Counted from the first letter of the stretch, positions 1 to 6,039 are shown. The stretch: 6,532 nt of DNA from Candidatus Sulfopaludibacter sp. SbA3 (GCA_900290315.1 OKRF01000121.1:7265-13796), one strand, 5' to 3'. The notes: generated by a model from the sequence alone, not told the origin. Translations and numbers: made by a program.

Positions 1-155
1 CCCGCTGCCGCGGGCACCCCAACAGGCTCGAAATTCGCCGCCTTTTGGCGAATCTTCGTGCCTGGCTCGAATTTGCCCTTTCGCGAAATCCCGACGAGTT
101 TCCCCACCATCTCCATCCCGCCGGGAGAGCCATCGCCCCAAGCGCCGACTGTCAC
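1..155 (-). CDS. Possible 5' end of a minus-strand gene running off the left edge
   Basis: The minus strand is open from a TAA at 176-174 to the window edge, with possible starts at GTG 155, ATG 116 and ATG 110. The roughly 50 readable residues from GTG 155 are rich in Gly, Lys and Pro and contain the short phrase Phe-Glu-Pro twice, 13 codons apart, from two in-frame copies of an 8-base sequence (25-32 and 64-71). About two thirds of third codon positions are G or C, which is compatible with coding but weak over this length. No convincing Shine-Dalgarno precedes any of the starts, and I recognise no family. The stretch could equally be non-coding sequence upstream of the gene at 200. Without sequence to the left it stays a guess. 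Confidence 0.25.
   Translation of the reverse strand, partial: MTVGAWGDGSPGGMEMVGKLVGISRKGKFEPGTKIRQKAANFEPVGVPAAA
33..53. repeat. Small perfect hairpin, 7-bp stem
   Basis: ATTCGCC (33-39) and GGCGAAT (47-53) are perfect inverted repeats with a 7-base loop. No T-tract follows on either strand, so it does not look like an intrinsic terminator. If the minus-strand reading frame here is real, the hairpin lies within the coding sequence and may have no role. Confidence 0.35.
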
Positions 156-199
156 CGTATTATGCGAACCTCGTTAGAGGTAGCTTATCGTAAGAGTCT

Positions 200-685
200 A
201 TGGATTATCTGACAATGCGGCTGCTGTTCCCGCGCGAGGCTGTTCTAAGCCTTCATGCAGAGCCGGCCTTCGAAGGCTCTCTGTCCCTGCTAGCCCAGCT
301 TGAGGTGAAGCCGTTGGCGGATGTCTATCTGACCGTCTTCGTCCTGGAAGTGGAGCCGGTTCCAGAGTGCGGATTACGCCTTCGTCCGGTTTCAAGCACC
401 GTCGTCGGGATCACGCGTACGGCAGGCAAGCGTTTGATCGGACAAGGCTTCGTGTTGGCGGATACGGTGTCGGACAGCCCACCGATGGATCTCCTGCGAG
501 CCCACTTCCGGGCAGAAGAGGCCTTCCTGCGTAAGACTTTCGATGAGTTGGGGTATCGGCTTCCTGTGTGGAGGAATCACTACCGAAATTGCGCTGGGGA
601 CCTGGATCCGCTTCCGGAGATCATAATTGAAGACCCGGGCGCCAAGGATATGGAGCGCCTGTTCGGTTCGGATCTCGAGAACTGA
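200..685 (+). CDS. Unrecognised 161-residue protein
   Basis: I do not recognise this protein. It has no signal peptide, membrane helix or cysteine cluster, so it is probably cytoplasmic. Residues 1-75 alternate hydrophobic and charged residues (for example LTVFVLEVEPVP near 44-55), as in a beta-rich fold. Residues about 95-120 look helical (LLRAHFRAEEAFLRKTFDELGY). A Trp-Arg-Asn-His-Tyr stretch follows at about 124-128, and the tail is acidic. The ATG at 200 has TAAGAG just upstream, rather close to the start. The ATG at 215 is an alternative. A TATTAT element at 158-163 could be a -10 box, but I see no matching -35. Codon choice looks somewhat less GC-biased than in cysS or cdsA, so recent acquisition is possible. 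The gene converges on the PLP enzyme gene with a 32-base gap and no clear terminator. Confidence 0.6.
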   Translation: MDYLTMRLLFPREAVLSLHAEPAFEGSLSLLAQLEVKPLADVYLTVFVLEVEPVPECGLRLRPVSSTVVGITRTAGKRLIGQGFVLADTVSDSPPMDLLRAHFRAEEAFLRKTFDELGYRLPVWRNHYRNCAGDLDPLPEIIIEDPGAKDMERLFGSDLEN

Positions 686-717
686 ACTGAGGGCCGCGCC
701 GAAATAAATCGCGCAGA

Positions 718-1911
718 TCAGGCTGACGGATTTATTGCCAGCGCCTGCTCCAGGTCAGCAATAATGTCTTCGGGCGCTTCGATGCCTACCGAGAGGCGCA
801 CCAGGGTGTCTCCGATTCCCAGACGCTGGCGGTGCTTGGGTGAGAGTTCGCGGTGCGAGCTCATGGCGGGGTAAAGCATCATGGTGTGGACGTCGCCGAG
901 GGAAGTAGCGCGGACGATCATCTGCAGGCGGTCCATGAAGCCGAAGACCTCTTCCCTGCCCTCGCCTTTGATTTCGAAGCTGACCATGGCGCCGTACAGA
1001 TTGGCTGGAAAAAGACGGCGGATGGCCGCGGCGTCGGGATGCGCGGGGTCTCCCGTGAAATAAACGCGCGCCACACCGGGATGCGTGCTCAGCCAGGAGG
1101 CCACGCGGCAGGCGTTGGCGCATTGCCGTTCCATGCGCAGGGGGAATGTCTTGATGCCGCGCATGGTGAGGTAGCTTTCAAACGGCCCCAGCACCGGACC
1201 GAGCGTGCGCGCCAGCGAGCGCAGACCTTCCAGGTGCTCCTGGTTGGTAATCACCGCACCGCCCATCACATCGCCGTGGCCGGCCAGGTACTTGGTGACG
1301 CTCTGCACGCTGAAGTGCGCTCCCAACTCCAGGGGCCGCACCAGGAGCGGTGTGGCGAAGGTATTATCGACTACCAGCGCCGCGCCACCCTCGCGTGCAA
1401 TTTCGGCGATGCGGTCGATCTGCCCCACGCGCAGCAGCGGATTGGAAATGGTTTCGATCACGATGCAGCCGGGCTTGGCTTCGGCCACCAGGGTGCGCAA
1501 CGCGTCCAGATCGCACACATCGGCGAAGCGCACGCTCACACCCATGGGTTCGAACACGTTCATGAGCAGACCGATGGTGGATCCATAGAGCGCATTGGCA
1601 GCCACGATGCTCTTGCGGCGATCGGCCAGAGCACTGGTAATCGCGAGCTGCAAAGCGGCCATGCCGGACGCGCAGGATTGCGCGCCCGCGCCGCCTTCCA
1701 GGGCGCATATCAGCTCTTCCAGCGCGGCGGCGTTGGGATTATCGTAGCGTGTGTAGCAATAGCCCTTTTCCTCTTGGCCGAACACGCGGTCCAACTGCTC
1801 CATGGAGTCGTAAAAGTAACTGGTGGCCGTATAGATGGGGGTGGTCACCGGCACGTGCGCACCGTTCCTCTTCCGGTCGCCCGAGTGCACGGCTTTGGTG
1901 TGAATCTGCAA
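718..1911 (-). CDS. PLP-dependent trans-sulfuration family enzyme (Cys/Met metabolism)
   Basis: This is a 397-residue fold-type I PLP enzyme of the cystathionine gamma-synthase/gamma-lyase/methionine gamma-lyase/O-acetylhomoserine sulfhydrylase family, of usual length. Visible cofactor residues are Tyr53 and Arg55 (phosphate contact from the partner subunit), Ser82-Gly83-Met84, Tyr109 stacking on PLP, Asp182 in VVDNTF, the Schiff-base Lys207 in SVQSVTKYLAGHGD, and Arg372 for the substrate carboxylate. The exact reaction is uncertain. The position of the methionine gamma-lyase active-site Cys is Ser111. The three human cystathionine gamma-lyase specificity positions (Glu59, Arg119, Glu339, aligned by eye) appear to be Cys52, Gly114 and His342. 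A C-S lyase or sulfhydrylase acting on a substrate other than cystathionine is possible. The start is TTG, 2 bases after the cysS stop, supported by AAGGAA six bases upstream. Translational coupling with cysS is likely. Confidence 0.93.
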   Translation of the reverse strand: MQIHTKAVHSGDRKRNGAHVPVTTPIYTATSYFYDSMEQLDRVFGQEEKGYCYTRYDNPNAAALEELICALEGGAGAQSCASGMAALQLAITSALADRRKSIVAANALYGSTIGLLMNVFEPMGVSVRFADVCDLDALRTLVAEAKPGCIVIETISNPLLRVGQIDRIAEIAREGGAALVVDNTFATPLLVRPLELGAHFSVQSVTKYLAGHGDVMGGAVITNQEHLEGLRSLARTLGPVLGPFESYLTMRGIKTFPLRMERQCANACRVASWLSTHPGVARVYFTGDPAHPDAAAIRRLFPANLYGAMVSFEIKGEGREEVFGFMDRLQMIVRATSLGDVHTMMLYPAMSSHRELSPKHRQRLGIGDTLVRLSVGIEAPEDIIADLEQALAINPSA

Positions 1912-1913
1912 CG

Positions 1914-3314
1914 CTATTTCCTTTTCCAGCGGATGCCGCTTTTGGTGTCTTCCAAGATGATGCCCTGCTCCAGCAACTGCCCGCGAATCCGGTCGGCGCG
2001 CGCGAAGTCCCTGGCCTTCTTGGCGGCGGTGCGCTCGGCTATGAGGGCTTCCACTTCCGCGTCGGGGAGGCCGGCGCTGCCCCCGGAGGGCTGCAGGACG
2101 TCAAACACGGAATCGAACAGCTTCAACAGTTCCAGCGCGGCCGGCACGTCGCCGGCGCGAAAGGCTCCGGAGTCCATGGCGCTGTTGACGTCGCGGATGT
2201 ATTCGAATATGGCAGCCAGCGCTTCGGCGGTGTTCAGATCTTCGTTCATGCCGGCGTGAAATGCCTGGGTGGCGCCGGCAGTGCGGGCAGCCAGTTCCAG
2301 GTTGGCGCCTGCCGGGAAGCGATCGGTCTCGAGGCGCAGCTTGAAATTGCGCAGGCGGTCGATGGCGGTGGCGGCGCTCTTCAGGCCATCGAAAGTGAAG
2401 TTGAGCTGCTTGCGATAGGGTGCCGAGGCCAGCAGGTAGCGGATGGCCTCGGCCGCATATCCCCTGGCTAGAAGGTCGCGCAGGGTAAAATAATTACCCA
2501 GCGACTTCGACATCTTCTGGCCTTCCACCATGAGAAACTCGGCGTGCAGCCAGAAGCGGGAGAAGGGTTTGCCGGTGAGCGATTCCGATTGCGCGATTTC
2601 GTTTTCGTGATGCGGAAAGATCAGGTCCACCCCACCTAAGTGAATGTCCAACGTCTCGTCCAGGTACTTGATGGCCATCACGGAGCACTCGATGTGCCAG
2701 CCGGGACGGCCCGGCCCCATCGACGTGGGCCAGAATGGTTCGCCCTCCTTCGGCGCCTTCCACAGGGCGAAGTCGCGCGCGTCAGCCTTCTCGTATTCGT
2801 CCACGTCCACGCGCGCACCGGCGATGTTGCCGCTGAAATCGTTGTGCGAAAGCTTACCGTAGCCGGGGAAGCTGGCGATGCGGAAGTAGACCGAGCCGTC
2901 GCTGGTGTAGGTGTGGTTGGCGGCCGTGAGTTTTTCGATGGCCGCGGCCATATCGTCGATATGTTCGGTCGCCGGCACGAGCTTCTCAGGCCGTTCCAGC
3001 CGCAGAGTGGCGCAATCGTCCAGAAACGCCTTGGTGTAGACCGCCGTATATTCGTTGAGTCCCTTGTGCTGGGCCACCGCATTGCGGATGATCTTGTCGT
3101 CCACGTCTGTAACATTCATTACATGGTTGAGTTGGAATCCGCTGGCTCGCAGCCACTTCCGCAGGATGTCCACGAAAGTGAAGGTGCGGAAGTTGCCGAT
3201 ATGGGCAAAGTCGTAAACTGTGGGTCCGCAACTGTACATGCGGACGGTATTGTCGCGCGCGGGAGTAAACTCCTCCATCTGCTGAGACAACGTGTTATAG
3301 AATCGCAGCGCCAT
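1914..3314 (-). CDS. cysS: Cysteinyl-tRNA synthetase
   Basis: This cytoplasmic class I aminoacyl-tRNA synthetase attaches cysteine to tRNA-Cys using ATP. It has 466 residues, close to the 461 of E. coli. The HIGH-type signature is HIGN at 38-41, after SCGPTVYDF. The KMSKS loop is at 267-271, followed by LGNYF. The four expected zinc ligands that select cysteine are present: Cys29, Cys210 (in WHIECS), His235 and Glu239 (in FPHHENE). The remaining C-terminal part (about 310-466) is the helical anticodon-binding region, ending in the usual basic tail. The ATG at 3314 gives the family N-terminus (MALRFYNTL). The Shine-Dalgarno is poor, and a weak 5-bp hairpin (TGAGG/CCTCA) sits just upstream of the start. 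It is the middle gene of the minus-strand cluster: 54 bases after the membrane protein gene and 2 bases before the PLP enzyme gene. No T-box-like leader is visible in the short gap. Confidence 0.98.
   Translation of the reverse strand: MALRFYNTLSQQMEEFTPARDNTVRMYSCGPTVYDFAHIGNFRTFTFVDILRKWLRASGFQLNHVMNVTDVDDKIIRNAVAQHKGLNEYTAVYTKAFLDDCATLRLERPEKLVPATEHIDDMAAAIEKLTAANHTYTSDGSVYFRIASFPGYGKLSHNDFSGNIAGARVDVDEYEKADARDFALWKAPKEGEPFWPTSMGPGRPGWHIECSVMAIKYLDETLDIHLGGVDLIFPHHENEIAQSESLTGKPFSRFWLHAEFLMVEGQKMSKSLGNYFTLRDLLARGYAAEAIRYLLASAPYRKQLNFTFDGLKSAATAIDRLRNFKLRLETDRFPAGANLELAARTAGATQAFHAGMNEDLNTAEALAAIFEYIRDVNSAMDSGAFRAGDVPAALELLKLFDSVFDVLQPSGGSAGLPDAEVEALIAERTAAKKARDFARADRIRGQLLEQGIILEDTKSGIRWKRK
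1918..1923 (-). promoter_or_regulatory. Shine-Dalgarno that fixes the TTG start of the PLP enzyme
   Basis: On the minus strand AAGGAA lies six bases before the TTG at 1911-1909, inside the last codons of cysS. No ATG or GTG is nearby in this frame, and the protein from the TTG begins where family members begin (MQIHTKAVHSG). The site therefore supports TTG as the true start and implies that ribosomes finishing cysS reinitiate here. Confidence 0.7.
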
Positions 3315-3368
3315 AGGAATTGAGGGGAAACCTCATCGTACCAAAAGTGGAGCAAGGGCCCGCTGATT

Positions 3369-3752
3369 CTAGTGGGCGCGCATGGAACGCGCGATCAGGC
3401 CCAGGCCGCCCACCAGCAGAACCAGCATCACGATAGTGTTGAACAGGCTGGTGGGTTGAAAGTAGATGTGCATGTTGGCGATTACTCCAGCCACGATGAA
3501 TAGCGCGCCGGCGGCGGTCAGCAGCCAACCAATGACGCTCTTCCCGTTAAAGAACAGCAGGCCGATGCCAAACAACATGGGAAGAAGGGTGATGCCGAAG
3601 GTGTTGCCCCCGTAGAAATTCCAGTAGGAACCGGCCACGGTCACCTGGTTGGCCAGAAGGTACGCGCCAATGCAAGCCATGGCGAAGCCGAGCAGGAAAT
3701 GGCCAATGCCGCCGGGGGTGCCGCCGACGTCGCCGAAACTACGGTCTGCCAT
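3369..3752 (-). CDS. Small four-helix membrane protein, function unknown
   Basis: From the ATG at 3752 this is a 127-residue inner-membrane protein with about four hydrophobic helices: residues 15-36, 52-68, 72-93 and 103-121. Between helices 1 and 2 lies a Gly/aromatic stretch (AGSYWNFYGGNTFG). The N-terminus is Gly-rich and the C-terminus short and basic (ARSMRAH). I recognise no named family, and no catalytic motif is visible. The start is uncertain. ATG 3764 (131 residues) and TTG 3845 (158 residues) are also in frame. I prefer 3752 because the extra 27 or so residues of the longest form are Pro/Gly/Arg-rich and unlike a membrane protein, although no start has a good Shine-Dalgarno. Its stop is 54 bases before cysS, so it may share a transcript with cysS. 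It faces away from the PilZ gene. Confidence 0.75.
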   Translation of the reverse strand: MADRSFGDVGGTPGGIGHFLLGFAMACIGAYLLANQVTVAGSYWNFYGGNTFGITLLPMLFGIGLLFFNGKSVIGWLLTAAGALFIVAGVIANMHIYFQPTSLFNTIVMLVLLVGGLGLIARSMRAH

Positions 3753-3894
3753 GTGTTTGAGCATATCAAAAGGCGCGTTGGACCGTCTTGGGGTAATTCT
3801 GACCAGTCCACCAGGTAAGAAGTACGCAATCCCCCCGGGCGGCAAGCGCGTTTCTTAGGGATTTCAGCGAGTGGCCGCCGGATTGCCAAACGCC

Positions 3895-3901
3895 AAAGGG
3901 A
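3895..3901 (+). promoter_or_regulatory. Shine-Dalgarno for the PilZ gene
   Basis: AAAGGGA ends five bases before the ATG at 3907. It favours this start over the in-frame GTG at 3871, which has no such sequence and would add twelve residues unlike a PilZ N-terminus. Confidence 0.6.
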
Positions 3902-3906
3902 CCTGC

Positions 3907-4254
3907 ATGGAGAACTCTTACCCCGAGCGCCGGCAACACGCCCGTTATGGAGTCCGGCTCGCCGTTCATTATCACCTGTCTCAGAAGGGCAGCATCACGC
4001 GATCGGGCACCGGACTAACGATGAACATGAGCAGCAGCGGCGTCAGTTTTCGATGCCGCCGGGAACTGCCGGTGGGCGCGCACATCGAAATGGTGATCGA
4101 TTGGCCCGCCAAGTATGGCGGCGTCCTGGCGGTGGACATGCTGGTAACGGGATTTATTGTCCGCAGCGATTCTCACCACACGGCTATCCGGATGACCTCG
4201 CGCAAGTTCCGCGTGGCGGAGTCAGCCGAAGACCCCATCCGCGTTTCGGCGTAA
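3907..4254 (+). CDS. Single-domain PilZ protein, likely c-di-GMP receptor
   Basis: This 115-residue protein consists essentially of one PilZ domain, a family that binds cyclic di-GMP and passes the signal to surface, motility or polysaccharide machinery. Both binding motifs are present: the RxxxR element as Arg9-Gln-His-Ala-Arg13 after an upstream ERR, and the N/DxSxxG element as Asn40-Met-Ser42-Ser-Ser-Gly45. A beta-barrel pattern follows (VSFRCRRELPVGAHIEMVIDW, VDMLVTGFIVR). No output domain, signal peptide or membrane segment is attached, so it probably acts by contacting a partner. The start at 3907 is chosen for its Shine-Dalgarno. The gene is divergent from the membrane protein gene; I see no convincing promoter in the gap between them (3753-3906). 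It lies 75 bases ahead of uppS, with a hairpin between, so whether it shares a transcript with uppS-cdsA is open. The family call is firm; the target is unknown. Confidence 0.88.
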   Translation: MENSYPERRQHARYGVRLAVHYHLSQKGSITRSGTGLTMNMSSSGVSFRCRRELPVGAHIEMVIDWPAKYGGVLAVDMLVTGFIVRSDSHHTAIRMTSRKFRVAESAEDPIRVSA

Positions 4255-4268
4255 GGGCAACGCGGGAA

Positions 4269-4296
4269 GACAGGCCACGAAGGGCGATGGCCTGTC
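4269..4296. repeat. Perfect 9-bp hairpin between the PilZ gene and uppS
   Basis: GACAGGCCA (4269-4277) and TGGCCTGTC (4288-4296) are perfect inverted repeats around a 10-base loop, 14 bases after the PilZ gene stop and 33 before the uppS start. No T-run follows on either strand, so it is not a standard intrinsic terminator. It could stabilise the end of the PilZ transcript, attenuate read-through into uppS, or be one copy of a dispersed palindromic repeat. It shares no obvious sequence with the element after cdsA. Confidence 0.6.
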
Positions 4297-4329
4297 CTAC
4301 TGTCCGTGTTGTACCATAATGGGTTATTC

Positions 4330-5169
4330 ATGAAGGCGTTACTGGAATCGCTCCAGCCGGGGCAGAAGGACTGGGATCTGGCCCAGGCGATCGATCCCGC
4401 CCGTCTGCCTGCACACATCGCGATCATCATGGACGGAAACGGGCGGTGGGCCGGCCGGCGGCGTTTGCCGCGGGTGGCGGGCCACAAGGCGGGAATCGGA
4501 CCCGTCCGTTCCACGGTGGAAACGTGTGCGCGCCTGGGCGTGAAGGTTCTCACACTGTACGCCTTCTCGATCGAGAACTGGAAGCGCCCGCGCCATGAGG
4601 TCGAGACGCTGTGGCGGCTCCTGCGGTTTTACCTGAAACAGGAATTGCCCGATCTGAAAAAGAACGACATCCCGCTGCAGGCCATCGGACGCCTGGAGGC
4701 TCTGCCTCCACAGGTCCGCCGCGAACTGGAATCGGTGATCGACGCTACCTCTAACAACCGCGGACTGCTGGTGAATCTGGCGATCAATTACAGCGGCCGG
4801 GCGGAAATTGTGGATGCCCTCAATTCCATTCTGGAAATGGCGCGGCTGGACGGGAGCATCGGGTCGTTGAAGCTGGATGAAGACACGCTCTCCACGGCTT
4901 TGTACACGGCCTCCTGTCCGGACCCCGATCTCTTAATTCGCACCTCGGGCGAAATGCGCATCAGCAATTTTCTGTTGTGGCAGATCGCCTATTCGGAGTT
5001 GTACGTCACCGAGACGCTGTGGCCGGACTTTACGCGGACAGACCTGCTGCAGGCGCTGGTGGAGTATCAGAAGCGCGACCGCCGGTACGGCGGCCTGAGC
5101 GCGGCGCCCGTGAGTGGCGCGGTCAAAGACGGTGACGAGACGCTCATCGAAGCTCTACGCTCGTCATGA
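4330..5169 (+). CDS. uppS: Isoprenyl transferase (undecaprenyl diphosphate synthase)
   Basis: This is a cis-prenyltransferase that extends farnesyl diphosphate with isopentenyl diphosphate to the long-chain carrier lipid used for peptidoglycan and other surface polymers. It acts at the cytoplasmic face of the membrane. From ATG 4330 it has 279 residues; E. coli has 253, and the difference is mostly a longer N-terminus and a variable tail after residue 254. Family motifs appear in order: MDGNGRWA at 34-41 with catalytic Asp35, His52 in GHKAG, FSIENWKRP at 79-87, NYSGRAEIV at 153-161, and DLLIRTSGEMRISNFLLWQ at 200-218 with Arg204 and Arg210, then Glu223 and WPDF. An in-frame GTG at 4306 would add eight residues; ATG is preferred. 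CATAAT at 4315-4320 resembles a -10 box, but no good -35 pairs with it. The 3' end overlaps cdsA by ATGA, so the two are translationally coupled. Confidence 0.97.
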   Translation: MKALLESLQPGQKDWDLAQAIDPARLPAHIAIIMDGNGRWAGRRRLPRVAGHKAGIGPVRSTVETCARLGVKVLTLYAFSIENWKRPRHEVETLWRLLRFYLKQELPDLKKNDIPLQAIGRLEALPPQVRRELESVIDATSNNRGLLVNLAINYSGRAEIVDALNSILEMARLDGSIGSLKLDEDTLSTALYTASCPDPDLLIRTSGEMRISNFLLWQIAYSELYVTETLWPDFTRTDLLQALVEYQKRDRRYGGLSAAPVSGAVKDGDETLIEALRSS

Positions 5170-5933
5170 GGCGCGTTCTCACTGCGCTGGCCCTGATTCC
5201 GATTGTGGTTTATGTGGTGCTGGGGCCGAGCTTCTGGCTGTTTCTGGCGGTACTGGCGACGGTCTCGTGCCTGTGCTATCGCGAATACAACGATATCGCC
5301 GCGACCTACGGCTTCGGCGCTCCGGGGCCGCTGGGTTACGGATTAGGACTGTTGCTGCTGGTGTGGGAAGGGCAGCCCTGGCTGCTGCTGGTGGCGGCTG
5401 CGCTGGCCGCTTTCACGCTGGCGTTGCGCTTGGCCGACCTGTCCAAGGCTCTGCCTAAATCGGCGCTTCTGGTGACGGGGATTGTGTACGTATTCGGCTG
5501 CTGGAAGTGCGCCCTGCTTTTGCGCGAGGCCAGCGGGCACTGGCTCATGTATGCCCTGCTTTTGAACTGGGTGGGCGATAGCGGAGCGTATTTCGTGGGG
5601 CGGCGCTTCGGCAAGCATAAGCTGGCTCCGCAGGTGAGTCCCAAGAAGAGCTGGGAAGGCGCGGCTGCATCCGTGGCCACATCCATTCTGGGCGCCGGCT
5701 GGTACCTGGTGCACTTCGTGCCCAGCGTCCCGGTGCTGAACGCGGTGCTGCTCACCGCCGCCGCGAATGTGGCGGGACAGGTGGGCGACCTGGCTGAATC
5801 GGCCATCAAGCGGGGCGCCGGAGTGAAGGATTCCGGCAGCATTCTGCCCGGCCATGGCGGATTTTTGGATCGCGTGGACAGCACCCTTTTTGCCCTGCCT
5901 TTAATCTACGCTTACCTGCAGTGGGTAGGGTAA
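5166..5933 (+). CDS. cdsA: Phosphatidate cytidylyltransferase (CDP-diacylglycerol synthase)
   Basis: This integral membrane enzyme makes CDP-diacylglycerol from CTP and phosphatidic acid, the branch point of phospholipid synthesis. It has 255 residues, slightly short for the family (E. coli about 285), with roughly eight hydrophobic segments; the first pair spans residues 5-36. The family signature is complete at 212-238: Ser212, Lys215-Arg216, Lys221-Asp222, Pro228-Gly-His-Gly-Gly, Asp235-Arg and Asp238. The acidic residues are the expected metal and CTP ligands. A second conserved block, NWVGDSGAYFVGRRFGK (134-150), is followed by SPKKSWEG (158-165). The ATG lies in the 4-base overlap with uppS, the usual arrangement of this pair. 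The usual next gene of this cluster, dxr, is absent. The stop codon falls within the palindromic repeat that also forms the terminator. Confidence 0.97.
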   Translation: MRRVLTALALIPIVVYVVLGPSFWLFLAVLATVSCLCYREYNDIAATYGFGAPGPLGYGLGLLLLVWEGQPWLLLVAAALAAFTLALRLADLSKALPKSALLVTGIVYVFGCWKCALLLREASGHWLMYALLLNWVGDSGAYFVGRRFGKHKLAPQVSPKKSWEGAAASVATSILGAGWYLVHFVPSVPVLNAVLLTAAANVAGQVGDLAESAIKRGAGVKDSGSILPGHGGFLDRVDSTLFALPLIYAYLQWVG

Positions 5934-5999
5934 CGCCGGCGGTCTTGCCGCCGGTATCTTTTTAGTGGGGCCACCAGCGACAAGATCGCCGGCGTTACC
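5929..5999. repeat. REPIN-like inverted pair of palindromic repeats
   Basis: A 27-base unit at 5929-5955 recurs in inverted orientation at 5973-5999, matching at 24 of 27 positions with 17 bases between. Each copy is itself a hairpin of the form CCGGCG-N-TCTTG-N-CG-C/T-TGG or CGG. The left stem is CCGGCGG/CCGCCGG, the right (on the minus strand) CCGGCGA/TCGCTGG, both with loop TCTTG. Two of the three differences change a G-C pair to an A-T pair, and the third turns G-C into G-U, so pairing is kept. The outer arms can also pair with each other over 18 of 19 positions. The left copy contains the cdsA stop codon. Architecture matches REP/REPIN elements, but only one instance is visible here. Confidence 0.65.
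5936..5963 (+). terminator. Intrinsic terminator after cdsA
   Basis: A perfect 7-bp GC stem (5936-5942 with 5948-5954, loop TCTTG), extendable by one G-U pair, is followed after four bases by five T residues (5959-5963). This is a good rho-independent terminator just after the cdsA stop at 5931-5933. It ends the uppS-cdsA transcript and separates it from the TPR-like gene. It is built from the left half of the inverted repeat. Confidence 0.65.
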
Positions 6000-6039
6000 A
6001 GTGCCTAACCGCTCTCGTCTTCCCGCCGTCTGATCAGGC

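Noticed and set aside
718..1911. Calling the PLP enzyme metB, metC or methionine gamma-lyase
   Set aside because: The specificity positions do not match the characterised enzymes, so only the family is assigned.
853..2259. Long plus-strand frame (468 codons) opposite the PLP enzyme gene and the end of cysS
   Set aside because: It crosses two genes with complete family motifs on the other strand. Its translation is rich in His, Gly and Arg with no domain, as expected for an antisense frame in GC-rich DNA.
1749..2471. Plus-strand frame of 240 codons opposite cysS and the PLP gene start
   Set aside because: Low-complexity Gly/Ala/Gln translation antisense to the conserved cysS C-terminal region; a codon-bias shadow.
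2640..3323. Plus-strand frame of 227 codons opposite the cysS N-terminal half
   Set aside because: It lies antisense to the cysS catalytic domain, whose HIGN motif and zinc ligands are intact; no independent motif.
3359..3378. Possible terminator between the membrane protein gene and cysS
   Set aside because: The stem GCCCACT/AGCGGGC has a mismatch and no T-tract follows on the minus strand, so it does not support transcription ending there.
3753..3906. Divergent promoter pair between the membrane protein gene and the PilZ gene
   Set aside because: Promoters are expected here, but no -35/-10 pair with sensible spacing could be found on either strand by eye.
5336..5884. Two overlapping minus-strand frames opposite cdsA
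   Set aside because: Pro/Ser/Arg-rich and Gln/His-rich translations antisense to a complete cdsA signature; shadows.
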